From NCBI GenBank assembly GCA_964461295.1, contig CAYWTX010000374.1:1-9368 (forward strand): DNA of 9,368 nucleotides, written 5' to 3'. Source of the stretch: CAYWTX01 sp964461295 (GTDB lineage: Bacteria; Planctomycetota; Phycisphaerae; SM23-33). Positions 1 through 5,853 of the stretch are shown piece after piece. Each line of letters starts with the position of its first letter. The stretch's first letter is position 1. Made by a program: the position numbers and the translations under genes. Below the pieces are notes generated by a model. It had not been told where the DNA came from, ran no database searches, and saw only the letters and a list, made by a program, of their open reading frames with translations.

Positions 1-20
1 GACGCTCGCGTCGGGTTTTC

Positions 21-26
21 TATAAT
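21..26 (+). promoter_or_regulatory. -10 promoter hexamer, candidate promoter of the nusA leader
   Basis: A perfect match to the sigma-70 -10 consensus (TATAAT), preceded by a short T-rich stretch in otherwise very GC-rich DNA. The predicted transcription start is about position 33. A -35 box at normal 16-18 base spacing would lie off the left edge of the window, so only half of the promoter can be judged. The sequence downstream carries no open gene until nusA, which fits a long untranslated leader or an RNA gene. Confidence 0.55.
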
Positions 27-143
27 GACCGTACGCAGTTGCGTCGGACGCGGAGGCTCGCCCGAAGGCGCGGCAGGAGTGTCGTGCGCCTTGAGCGGGT
101 CGTTTCATTTGGGCGCGGCGGCGTATATCGGGTATGGTAGCGG

Positions 144-186
144 CCCGGCTGACGGGATCCCGTGAGGCGGGGGCGTGTCAGCCGGG
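144..186 (+). promoter_or_regulatory. Long perfect hairpin in the nusA leader
   Basis: Arms CCCGGCTGAC (144-153) and GTCAGCCGGG (177-186) are exact reverse complements, giving a 10-bp stem with a 23-base loop. The 12-base palindrome ACGGGATCCCGT (152-163) overlaps the left arm, so an alternative fold is possible. This is the longest perfect stem in the leader. Its function is unknown. Confidence 0.5.
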
Positions 187-494
187 GACATGGCGTTAAA
201 TCTTGGCCGGCGGGTGCGGTAAGGCCCTGCCGGCGTACCGGAGAGGCTCTCGGCTGGGCAGGGACGCGAGGTTCCCGGCTGGGAGTGAATGGTAGCGAAG
301 ATGAGCCCGAGCAGGATCCAAGCCGGTGTTACGGCCTAGGCCCAAAGCGGCTTTGCGGCCTGGTGGATGCGGTTGTGGAGCCGGTCCGCCCGGAAGCAGG
401 ATGGGCGGTGCGCGGCCGCGCCGAGGCCCCTGAGGGGCGGCGGCCGGCGGGCGCACCGCACATGCGGCCCCGTGACGGCCGAGGCGCGGCTTGG

Positions 495-521
495 AAGTGG
501 GCTAAGTGACCCACTTTTTTT
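495..521 (+). terminator. Intrinsic terminator upstream of nusA
   Basis: Stem AAGTGGG (495-501) pairs exactly with CCCACTT (510-516) around the loop CTAAGTGA. The run of seven T (515-521) overlaps the end of the stem, giving the classical hairpin plus U-tract arrangement. G-T pairs could extend the stem by two. It ends 53 bases before the nusA start codon. As it faces the same way as nusA, it either ends an upstream transcript or acts as an attenuator in the nusA leader. Confidence 0.75.
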
Positions 522-556
522 GTCGCCTGAAGGACGCGGAGAACGAGCGTGTCCTG

Positions 557-563
557 GGTGGAG
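557..563 (+). promoter_or_regulatory. Ribosome binding site of nusA
   Basis: GGTGGAG ends 11 bases before the ATG at 575. It is a moderate Shine-Dalgarno match with slightly long spacing. It favours 575 over the in-frame GTG at 506, which lies inside the loop of the terminator hairpin. Confidence 0.5.
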
Positions 564-574
564 ATGAGCGTGCC

Positions 575-1951
575 ATGAATCAGGAACTGCTGCGGATCGT
601 GGACGGGCTGGCCCGAGACAAGAACATCAACCGCGAGGTGGTGCTGGAAGACCTCGAGGCGGCGATGCTGTCGGCCATTCGCAAGGCCAACGAGGGCGTC
701 GAAGACATCACGGTGAAAATTGACCGCAAGAGCGGGGACATCGGCGCGGTGGTGGCGGGCAAGGCGATGGACATCCGCGACCTGGGGCGCATCGCGGCGC
801 AGACGGCCAAGCAGGTGATCATCCAGAAGATTCGCGAGGCGGAGCGCGGGAGCATCTACGAGGAGTACCTGCAGCGCAAGGGGCAGATCGTGACCGGGCG
901 GGTGGCGAGGTGGGAAGGCGGCTCGCTGATCGTGGACCTGGGTCGGGTGGAGGCGGTCCTGCCCAAGGGCGAGCAGATTCCCGGCGAGAGCCACAAGCCC
1001 GAGGAACGCATTCGCGCGTTGGTGCTGGACGTTCGCGAGCAGCCCAGCGCGGTGAAGGTCGTGCTTTCGCGCACGCACCCGGATTTCATCCGCGCGCTGT
1101 TCGACCTGGAAGTGCCCGAGGTGGCCGAGCGGATCATCGAGATCAAGGTCATGGCTCGCGAAGCGGGCTACCGCACGAAGGTGGCCGTGAACAGCCTGGA
1201 CACGAAGGTGGACGCGGTGGGCGCGTGCGTGGGCATCCGCGGCAGCCGCATCAAGAACATCGTGGACGAGTTGGGCGGCGAGAAGATCGACATTGTGCGC
1301 TGGAACGACTCGTCGAAGGCGTTGATCGCCAACGCGCTGAAGCCGGCGGAGGTCAGCGAGACGGCGTTGTGCTTCGAGTTGGGGCGGGCGACGGTGGTGG
1401 TGACGGAGGACCAGCTTTCGCTGGCCATCGGCAAGCGCGGGCAGAACGTTCGTCTGGCGGCGCGGCTGACGGGGTGGGACATCGACATCCTGACGCCCAA
1501 CGAGTTCAACGTGGGGCTGGAGACGCTGGAGAAGTCGCTGCGCGAGGTGGCCGGCGTGGATTCGACCACGGTGGACAAGATCATCGCGATGGGGATGGTG
1601 AACGTGCTGGACGTGGAAGAGGTAGGTCCCGATCCGCTGGTGAACGAACTGGGGCTGGATCGTCCGCTGGCACAGCGGGTCGTGGTGCGATGCGCCGAAT
1701 CGGCCAAGGTGGTCGCCGCGCAGCAGCAGGCGGAGAAGGATCGCAAGGCGGCGCGGGCCAGGGCCGACGAGAGCGCGGCGCCGATCGAGCACGAAGAGAC
1801 GCCGGCGCCGGAGGTTGCGGCGCCGGAGGTTGGGCTGCCCGCCACGGCGCCCCCGGAGCCGGCGGGTGGGGTGCCGGCCATGGCGGAGGCCGTCGAGAAC
1901 CCGCCGCCGCAGGCGCCGGCGGGTGGGGCAGAGGGCAGTGGCGCGGTCTGA
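575..1951 (+). CDS. nusA: Transcription termination/antitermination factor NusA
   Basis: NusA binds RNA polymerase and nascent RNA in the cytoplasm, promoting pausing and hairpin-dependent termination and taking part in antitermination. The 458-residue product has the family order. The N-terminal polymerase-binding domain (about 1-100) opens with MNQELLRIVDGLARDKN, a typical NusA start. The S1 domain is about 102-166, KH1 about 175-245 with GIRG at 220-223, and KH2 about 275-312 with GKRG at 286-289. A helical region (about 315-395) resembles the helix-hairpin-helix C-terminal repeats, and a Pro/Ala/Glu-rich tail (about 396-458) is probably disordered. The start at 575 is chosen because the conserved N-terminus begins there; extending to GTG 506 would add 23 unrelated residues encoded by terminator sequence. 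No rimP gene precedes it in the window. infB follows after 117 bases, with ylxR and ylxQ absent. Confidence 0.96.
   Translation: MNQELLRIVDGLARDKNINREVVLEDLEAAMLSAIRKANEGVEDITVKIDRKSGDIGAVVAGKAMDIRDLGRIAAQTAKQVIIQKIREAERGSIYEEYLQRKGQIVTGRVARWEGGSLIVDLGRVEAVLPKGEQIPGESHKPEERIRALVLDVREQPSAVKVVLSRTHPDFIRALFDLEVPEVAERIIEIKVMAREAGYRTKVAVNSLDTKVDAVGACVGIRGSRIKNIVDELGGEKIDIVRWNDSSKALIANALKPAEVSETALCFELGRATVVVTEDQLSLAIGKRGQNVRLAARLTGWDIDILTPNEFNVGLETLEKSLREVAGVDSTTVDKIIAMGMVNVLDVEEVGPDPLVNELGLDRPLAQRVVVRCAESAKVVAAQQQAEKDRKAARARADESAAPIEHEETPAPEVAAPEVGLPATAPPEPAGGVPAMAEAVENPPPQAPAGGAEGSGAV
1804..1832 (+). repeat. 15-bp tandem duplication in the nusA tail
   Basis: GGCGCCGGAGGTTG occurs at 1804-1817 and again at 1819-1832, giving two APEV units in the disordered C-terminus of NusA. 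A second direct repeat, GCCGGCGGGTGGGG, occurs at 1858-1871 and 1915-1928, coding for Pro-Ala-Gly-Gly. These are signs of slippage-type growth of a low-complexity tail. Confidence 0.7.
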
Positions 1952-1986
1952 GCTTCGCGGCGGCAGGTGGGCCTGGAGCCCAACCG

Positions 1987-2029
1987 GCCGCCGAGGCAGT
2001 ATTCGTCGGCCGGGCGTTTGCTCGGCGGC
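1987..2029 (+). promoter_or_regulatory. Hairpin in the nusA-infB spacer
   Basis: GCCGCCGAG (1987-1995) and CTCGGCGGC (2021-2029) form a perfect 9-bp stem with a 25-base loop, 28 bases before the infB Shine-Dalgarno. No T run follows, so it is not an intrinsic terminator. It may shape infB translation or be an RNA-processing site; no function can be proven from sequence. Confidence 0.45.
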
Positions 2030-2057
2030 GGCAGCAGGTTGACAGGCACAGCTTGCC

Positions 2058-2063
2058 GGGAGG
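2058..2063 (+). promoter_or_regulatory. Ribosome binding site of infB
   Basis: GGGAGG lies five bases before the TTG at 2069. This strong Shine-Dalgarno fixes the start at a TTG codon and rules out the upstream in-frame GTG at 1967. Confidence 0.8.
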
Positions 2064-2068
2064 CATTC

Positions 2069-4858
2069 TTGGCAATACGGGTATTTGAACTAGCCAAAGA
2101 ACTTGGCGTGACGAGCAAGGCGGTACTCGACAAGAGTCGCGCCGAGGGCTTGGACATCAAGAACCACATGGCCACGCTCTCCGCCGGGCTGGAAGCGACC
2201 ATTCGCGAATGGTTCAGCGAGAGTTCGCGTGTGTCGGCCGTCGAAGTCGCCGACCACGTGGACCTCGACGCGGAAAAGCAGAAGCGTGCCCACAGCCGCC
2301 GGCGTCGCGGCGAAGGGGCCGTCGAGGACACAGTTATAGTCGAGGCCGAGGCGCCGGCCGTCGGCGCCGAGGAACCGGAAGCACCCGCGTCGGCGCCGGT
2401 GGCGGGCGCGCCGCCGGTGGAAGCGGTCGCGGTTGCCGAGACCGCGGCGGGCGAGGCGGCGCCAGCGCCCGCGCCGGTGGTGGTGGAGGTGGAGGCGGCG
2501 TTGCCGTCGTCGTCGGCGCCGGCACCCTCCGCGGAAGCGGGCGTGTCGGCGGAGACTGCGCCGGAGGCGCCGCCCGTGCCGCAGGCGGCCGTTGCGAGCC
2601 CTGCCTCGCCCCCTGAGGCCGCCGCGCCGCCGGAGGCCAAGGCCGCCGGGCCCGCCAAGGGCCAGGAGAAACCCAAGCCGGATCGGCCGTCGGTCAAGCC
2701 GGCCGGTCCGCAGGTGGTGCCGACGCCGGCGAAGTTGACGGGTCCTCGCGTGGTGCGCGTGGAGAAGCCCGACTTCGCTCCCGCGCCGCGCCGGCGCGAG
2801 CCGTTGAGGCCCCCCCCCCCGGGCGGTCCGGCGGCCGGTCCGGTTGTGCCCGCCGCCCCTCGCGGCGTGCGCAAGCCCGGCACGCCGGGCGAGGAAGAGG
2901 AAGGCAAGAAGAAGGCGAAGCGGCGCAGCCCGCGCCGACGCGGCGGGCGCAGCGCCGACAGCGGCGAGAAGCTCGTCGAATGGCGTGAGAAGGACCTGGC
3001 CGAACGGTCGCAGCGGCTTGCGGCGGCCGGCGGAGGCCTGCGGCGTCATCGCACCAGCTTCGGGCGCGGCGGGGGATCGTCGGCTCCCGGCGAAAGGGCC
3101 GCCCTGATCGAGGTGGAGGAGCCCGTAACGGTCAAGAAGCTGTCGGCCGCCACGGGTTTGAAGGCCTCCGAGATCATCCGCAAGCTGATGGGCCTGGGCA
3201 CGATGGTCACCGTCAACGAAGTGCTGACCACCGAGATGATCGAGATGGCGATGGCCGACTACGACATCGAGTTGTCGATCAAGAAGGCCAGGACGGCGGA
3301 GACCGAGTTCGTGAAGACATTGGCGGACCGGCCTCTGGCGCCGATGGAGCCGCGAGCGCCGGTTGTCACCTTCCTGGGGCACGTCGACCACGGCAAGACG
3401 TCGCTGCTGGACCGCATCCGCAACGAGGCGGTGGCAGCCGGCGAGGCGGGCGGCATCACGCAGCACATGGGCGCCTACCGCTTCGACATGGGCGAGAAGC
3501 ACGTGGTGTTCCTGGACACCCCCGGGCACGAGGCCTTCACCGCCATGCGGTCGCGCGGCGCCAACATGACCGACGTGGTGGTGCTGGTGGTGGCGGCCGA
3601 CGACGGCGTGATGCCTCAGACGGTGGAGGCTCTCAGCCACGCCAAGGCGGCCAAGGTGCCCATCGTGGTGGCGATGAACAAGATCGACCTGCCGGGCGCC
3701 AACGAGATGCGTGTGCTGGGCCAGCTTGCCGAGCAGGGGCTGAGCCCGCGCGAGTGGGGCGGCAGCACGGAAGTGATCCGGACTTCGGCGGTGACGGGGC
3801 AGGGCATTGCCGACCTGGTCGAGGTGCTCAGCCTGGAAGCGGAGTTGCTGGAGTTGAAGGCCGAGCGAGAGGCGCCCGCCAGCGGGTACGTGATCGAAGG
3901 CGAGATGGACCCCAACCGCGGGCCGCTGGCCAGGCTGCTGGTGCTCAACGGAACGCTGAAGCTTGGCGACGTTCTGCTGGCCGGCAGCAGCTTCGGCACG
4001 GCGCGGCAGATGATGGACGACAAGGGTCGTCCGCTGGCCGCGGCCGGGCCGGCCACGCCGGTGGAAGTGTCGGGCCTGGACGGCGTGCCGGAGGCGGGCG
4101 ACAAGTTCCACGTGGCGAGCGACCCCGAGCAGGCCCGCGGCGCGGCGGAAGACCGTCGCCAGCGCGCCCGCGCCCAGCAGCTTGCCGCCGGGCCGAAGAT
4201 GTCGGTGGAGAACCTGCTCAGCCGCATCGAGGCCGGCGAGGTCAACGAGGTGCCGGTCATCATCAAGGCCGACGTGCAGGGATCCATCGAGGCCCTGGTC
4301 GGCAGCCTGCAAAAGCTGAGCACCGCCGAGGTGAAGGTGAACGTGCTGCACGCGGCCGTGGGCGGCATCAGCACGGGCGACGTGACGCTTGCCGAGGCGG
4401 CCGGCGCGATCATTGTCGGGTTCAACGCCGTGCCGGACTCCTCGGCGCGGCAGCTTGCCGAGGCCAAGGGCATCCAGATTCGGCTCTACCGGATCATCTA
4501 CAACGTGATCGACGACATGCGGAAGATCATGGAGGAAGGTCTGGCGCCCGAGGTGCGCGAGGAGACCAAGGGCCGCGCGGAAATCCGCCAGGTGTTCAAG
4601 ATATCCCGCGTGGGCGCGATCGCCGGCTGCATCGTCACCGACGGCGTGGTCAACCGCAACTCGCTGGTGCGGATCACGCGGAACAACATCGTGGTGGCCG
4701 ACGAGCGGACGCTGGAGAGCCTCAAACGGTTCAAGGACGACGTTCGCGAAGTGCGGGCCGGCATGGAGTGCGGCCTGAGAGTCGCCGGCTACGAGGACCT
4801 GAAGGAAAGCGACGTGCTGGAGTTCTACCAGAAGGTGGAAGTGGCGCGGAAGCTGTAA
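2069..4858 (+). CDS. infB: Translation initiation factor IF-2
   Basis: IF2 is the GTPase that places initiator tRNA on the 30S subunit and promotes 50S joining. The 929-residue product starts at TTG (read as Met), where the conserved IF2_N helix bundle begins (MAIRVFELAKELGVTSKAVL, 1-20, domain to about 53). A long Ala/Pro/Glu-rich linker (about 75-270) and a Lys/Arg-rich stretch (about 270-340) follow, then a second IF2_N-like domain (about 350-402). The GTPase domain has G1 GHVDHGKT at 437-444, G2 GGITQH, G3 DTPGH at 483-487 with the catalytic His487, G4 NKID at 537-540, and G5 SAV from 573. The remainder is the beta-barrel, domain 3 (VPVIIKADVQGSIEAL) and the C-terminal tRNA-binding barrel. 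All G motifs are intact. The linker holds an 11-C run. ylxP follows after 155 bases. Confidence 0.97.
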   Translation: MAIRVFELAKELGVTSKAVLDKSRAEGLDIKNHMATLSAGLEATIREWFSESSRVSAVEVADHVDLDAEKQKRAHSRRRRGEGAVEDTVIVEAEAPAVGAEEPEAPASAPVAGAPPVEAVAVAETAAGEAAPAPAPVVVEVEAALPSSSAPAPSAEAGVSAETAPEAPPVPQAAVASPASPPEAAAPPEAKAAGPAKGQEKPKPDRPSVKPAGPQVVPTPAKLTGPRVVRVEKPDFAPAPRRREPLRPPPPGGPAAGPVVPAAPRGVRKPGTPGEEEEGKKKAKRRSPRRRGGRSADSGEKLVEWREKDLAERSQRLAAAGGGLRRHRTSFGRGGGSSAPGERAALIEVEEPVTVKKLSAATGLKASEIIRKLMGLGTMVTVNEVLTTEMIEMAMADYDIELSIKKARTAETEFVKTLADRPLAPMEPRAPVVTFLGHVDHGKTSLLDRIRNEAVAAGEAGGITQHMGAYRFDMGEKHVVFLDTPGHEAFTAMRSRGANMTDVVVLVVAADDGVMPQTVEALSHAKAAKVPIVVAMNKIDLPGANEMRVLGQLAEQGLSPREWGGSTEVIRTSAVTGQGIADLVEVLSLEAELLELKAEREAPASGYVIEGEMDPNRGPLARLLVLNGTLKLGDVLLAGSSFGTARQMMDDKGRPLAAAGPATPVEVSGLDGVPEAGDKFHVASDPEQARGAAEDRRQRARAQQLAAGPKMSVENLLSRIEAGEVNEVPVIIKADVQGSIEALVGSLQKLSTAEVKVNVLHAAVGGISTGDVTLAEAAGAIIVGFNAVPDSSARQLAEAKGIQIRLYRIIYNVIDDMRKIMEEGLAPEVREETKGRAEIRQVFKISRVGAIAGCIVTDGVVNRNSLVRITRNNIVVADERTLESLKRFKDDVREVRAGMECGLRVAGYEDLKESDVLEFYQKVEVARKL
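2810..2820 (+). repeat. Eleven-C homopolymer inside infB
   Basis: Eleven consecutive C, followed by GGGCGG, encode Pro-Pro-Pro-Pro-Gly-Gly in the IF2 linker. As given, the frame is kept and infB is intact. Runs of this length are prone to slippage in replication, transcription and sequencing. Four successive prolines are also an expected ribosome-stalling site relieved by EF-P. Confidence 0.95.
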
Positions 4859-4864
4859 CGGCGT

Positions 4865-4880
4865 CCGCATGGCAATGCGG
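4865..4880 (+). other. Small hairpin just after infB
   Basis: CCGCAT (4865-4870) pairs with ATGCGG (4875-4880) around a GGCA loop, six bases after the infB stop. The following bases are not T-rich, so it is not a standard terminator. It may protect the 3' end of the message or belong to the adjacent palindromic element. Confidence 0.35.
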
Positions 4881-4891
4881 TCCCTGGTATC

Positions 4892-4981
4892 AAACCAACC
4901 GTGGCGACACGCCACGGCTCCGCAAGACACGCTTGCGGATGGCGACGCGGCAGAGCCGTGGCGTGTCGCCACGGTTGGTTT
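4892..4981. repeat. 90-bp inverted-repeat element with nested palindromes
   Basis: The arms at 4892-4920 and 4953-4981 are exact reverse complements over 29 bases. Each arm contains its own palindrome: CCGTGGCG-ACA-CGCCACGG (4899-4917) and CCGTGGCG-TGT-CGCCACGG (4956-4974). The 32-base centre holds a further hairpin, CCGCAAG (4920-4926) with CTTGCGG (4932-4938), and a degraded copy of the arm core at 4939-4952 (11 of 14 bases match GTGGCGACACGCCA). I see no clear target-site duplication and no transposase gene. The shape resembles REP/BIME-type or miniature inverted-repeat elements. In RNA it would form a very stable hairpin between infB and ylxP, but without a U-tract. Whether it is dispersed in the genome cannot be judged from one window. 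Confidence 0.75.
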
Positions 4982-4992
4982 CGGATTGAGCG

Positions 4993-5007
4993 ACGGTTCA
5001 AAACCGT
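4993..5007 (+). promoter_or_regulatory. Hairpin at the ylxP translation start
   Basis: ACGGTT (4993-4998) pairs with AACCGT (5002-5007) around a CAA loop, ending six bases before the ylxP ATG and occupying the place where a Shine-Dalgarno would sit. No alternative ribosome binding site is visible. It could limit ylxP initiation, though the stem is short and two-thirds GC-rich, so chance is possible. Confidence 0.35.
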
Positions 5008-5013
5008 ACTGTT

Positions 5014-5301
5014 ATGTCGACGACACTGGGTCTGCTGCGCCTGGAGTTTCGCGTGGCCCAGGCGGCCAGCCTGAAGGACAAGCGAAGGTTTGTCAAAGGG
5101 TTCAAGGACCGCCTGCGCGCCCGGTACAACGTTTCGGTCGCGGAGGTGGAAAGCCAGGACAACCATCAGCACGCGGTTCTGGCCGTCGCGATGGTCGGCA
5201 GCGACCGGCAATACGTGGAAGGGGCGCTGCAGCGAATCGTGAACCTGGCGGCCATGCACCGGGACATGCTGCTGCTGGAGGCCGGGACGGAGTGGATGTG
5301 A
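5014..5301 (+). CDS. ylxP: DUF503 family protein YlxP
   Basis: A 95-residue protein of the DUF503/YlxP family, whose length is typically about 90-100 residues. It shows the family's features: an opening beta strand LGLLRLEFRV, the SLKDKRRFVKGFKDRLRARY helix (about 19-38), NVSVAEVESQD, and a final segment ending in LLEAGTEWM. The biochemical function of the family is not established. Its recurrent place between infB and rbfA in Bacillus-type clusters suggests a role linked to ribosome assembly or translation, which is inference. The start is the only available one: an in-frame TGA lies at 4987-4989 and no other start codon comes before ATG 5014. There is no clear Shine-Dalgarno. It is separated from infB by the palindromic element and from rbfA by 105 bases with a tandem repeat. 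Confidence 0.88.
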   Translation: MSTTLGLLRLEFRVAQAASLKDKRRFVKGFKDRLRARYNVSVAEVESQDNHQHAVLAVAMVGSDRQYVEGALQRIVNLAAMHRDMLLLEAGTEWM

Positions 5302-5354
5302 AGACCGGATACCGGAGCCCGGAATGGTTGAGGCACGGCTGGAACTGTGTACCT

Positions 5355-5396
5355 GATGGCTGACGGCCGATGGCTGTCAGTTGATGGCTGGAAGCT
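5355..5396 (+). repeat. Three 14-bp tandem units before rbfA
   Basis: GATGGCTG recurs at 5355, 5369 and 5383, exactly 14 bases apart. The rest of each unit varies (ACGGCC, TCAGTT, GAAGCT). The block ends 10 bases before the rbfA ATG, so it occupies the ribosome-binding region. Each unit carries an ATG; the first is in frame with rbfA, the other two are not. Confidence 0.7.
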
Positions 5397-5406
5397 GGTA
5401 GCAGGA

Positions 5407-5853
5407 ATGAATCGCAGAACGCAACGGATCAACGCTCTCGTCCGGCAGATCATCGGCGAGATGCTGCTGAAGAAGATGTCCGACCCGCGGATCGACCCGG
5501 CTCGCACGAGCGTCACCCGCGTTGAGATCGCCGAGGACTTGCTCTCGGGCGTGGTTTACATCTCCGTCATGGGCACCGAGGCGGCGCAGCGCCTTGCCTT
5601 GGCGGCGTTGGGTCACGCGGCCGGTCATATCCAGGAACTGATGATGCGGGAGATGTCGCTGCGCCACACTCCGGTATTGACGTTCAAGCTCGACGAGCAG
5701 TTCAAGAAGACGCTGCAGACGCTTCAGCTCATCGAGCAGGCGATGGCGGAGATTCGCCGCAAGGAGGCCGCTCAAGGTTCGGGCGCCGCCAGCGGGGACG
5801 AAGGGACAGGCGACGAGAGAACGGGCGACGAAGACAAGCAGGACGAAGGCTGA
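5407..5853 (+). CDS. rbfA: 30S ribosome-binding factor RbfA
   Basis: RbfA binds the immature 30S subunit near the 5' end of 16S rRNA and helps late maturation and cold adaptation. The 148-residue product covers the family's single KH-like domain: N-terminal helix MNRRTQRINALVRQIIGEML (1-20), MSDPRID, the strand TSVTRVEIAEDLLSGVVYIS, then the helix and final strand region with MREMSLRHTPVLTFKLDEQ. A C-terminal tail (from about 121) is acidic and contains GDEGT-GDERT-GDEDK (130-144). The start at 5407 is where homology begins; an upstream GTG at 5347 and ATG at 5356 are in frame but would translate the tandem repeat. The Shine-Dalgarno is weak (GGAAG at 5390-5394, or AGGA directly abutting). 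Its TGA overlaps the next ATG (TGATG), implying translational coupling. Confidence 0.93.
   Translation: MNRRTQRINALVRQIIGEMLLKKMSDPRIDPARTSVTRVEIAEDLLSGVVYISVMGTEAAQRLALAALGHAAGHIQELMMREMSLRHTPVLTFKLDEQFKKTLQTLQLIEQAMAEIRRKEAAQGSGAASGDEGTGDERTGDEDKQDEG
5794..5838 (+). repeat. Three 15-bp tandem units in the rbfA tail
   Basis: Units begin GGGGACGA (5794), GGCGACGA (5809) and GGCGACGA (5824), exactly 15 bases apart, coding the pentapeptides GDEGT, GDERT and GDEDK. The repeat stays in frame, so gain or loss of a unit would only change tail length. Confidence 0.7.

Larger units (their letters stand above)
33..521 (+). ncRNA. Candidate structured RNA or attenuated nusA leader
   Basis: About 490 bases between a perfect -10 box and an intrinsic terminator, with no convincing reading frame. 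Hairpins seen directly: a perfect 10-bp stem 144-153/177-186 (CCCGGCTGAC/GTCAGCCGGG) whose loop begins with GGGATCCC; a stem 206-217/224-234 with one bulged T and a GGTAAG loop; 338-347/351-361, ten pairs with one bulged C and a CGG loop; 386-391/403-408 (CCGCCC/GGGCGG); 426-430/434-438 with a TGA loop; and 456-459/464-467. A self-complementary GCGCGGCCGCGC lies at 410-421. I could not match it to RNase P RNA, tmRNA, SRP RNA or a riboswitch class I know. It may be a leader controlling nusA, a separate small RNA, or the terminated 3' end of an upstream transcript. High GC makes chance hairpins common, so covariation would be needed to prove structure. Confidence 0.4.

Noticed and set aside
109..138. 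Second promoter TTGGGC - 18 bases - TATGGT
   Set aside because: Both boxes match the consensus poorly, and the TATAAT at 21-26 is far better.
381..408. CCCGGAAGCAGG resembling the SRP RNA helix 8 tip
   Set aside because: The flanking conserved SRP bases and the matching opposite strand of the helix are absent.
162..509. A 115-codon plus-strand frame in the nusA leader, as a possible rimP remnant or small gene
   Set aside because: No resemblance to RimP or another family, atypical composition, and it ends within the terminator hairpin.
33..521. RNase P RNA, tmRNA, group II intron or cobalamin-type riboswitch in the leader
   Set aside because: The conserved GAGGAAAGTCC and ACAGAA motifs of RNase P, a tRNA-like T-arm, intron domain V and the cobalamin core were all looked for and not found.
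1967..2068. Upstream GTG start adding 34 residues to IF2
   Set aside because: The strong Shine-Dalgarno and the conserved IF2_N start both place initiation at TTG 2069; the extra residues run through a spacer hairpin.
910..2088. A 392-codon plus-strand frame overlapping nusA
   Set aside because: It is a Gly/Arg/Ala-rich +1 frame shadow of nusA, without domain or ribosome binding site.
2090..4972. A 960-codon open frame on the minus strand across infB, and further long frames antisense to nusA, infB and rbfA
   Set aside because: They mirror the plus-strand genes in high-GC codon use, are rich in Arg, His, Pro and Gly, and show no recognisable domain.
4892..4981. The long inverted repeat as an intrinsic terminator of infB
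   Set aside because: The stem is strong, but no U-tract follows the right arm.
4869..5363. A 164-codon frame through the palindromic element and ylxP
   Set aside because: It is in a different frame from ylxP and arises from stop-free palindromic DNA.
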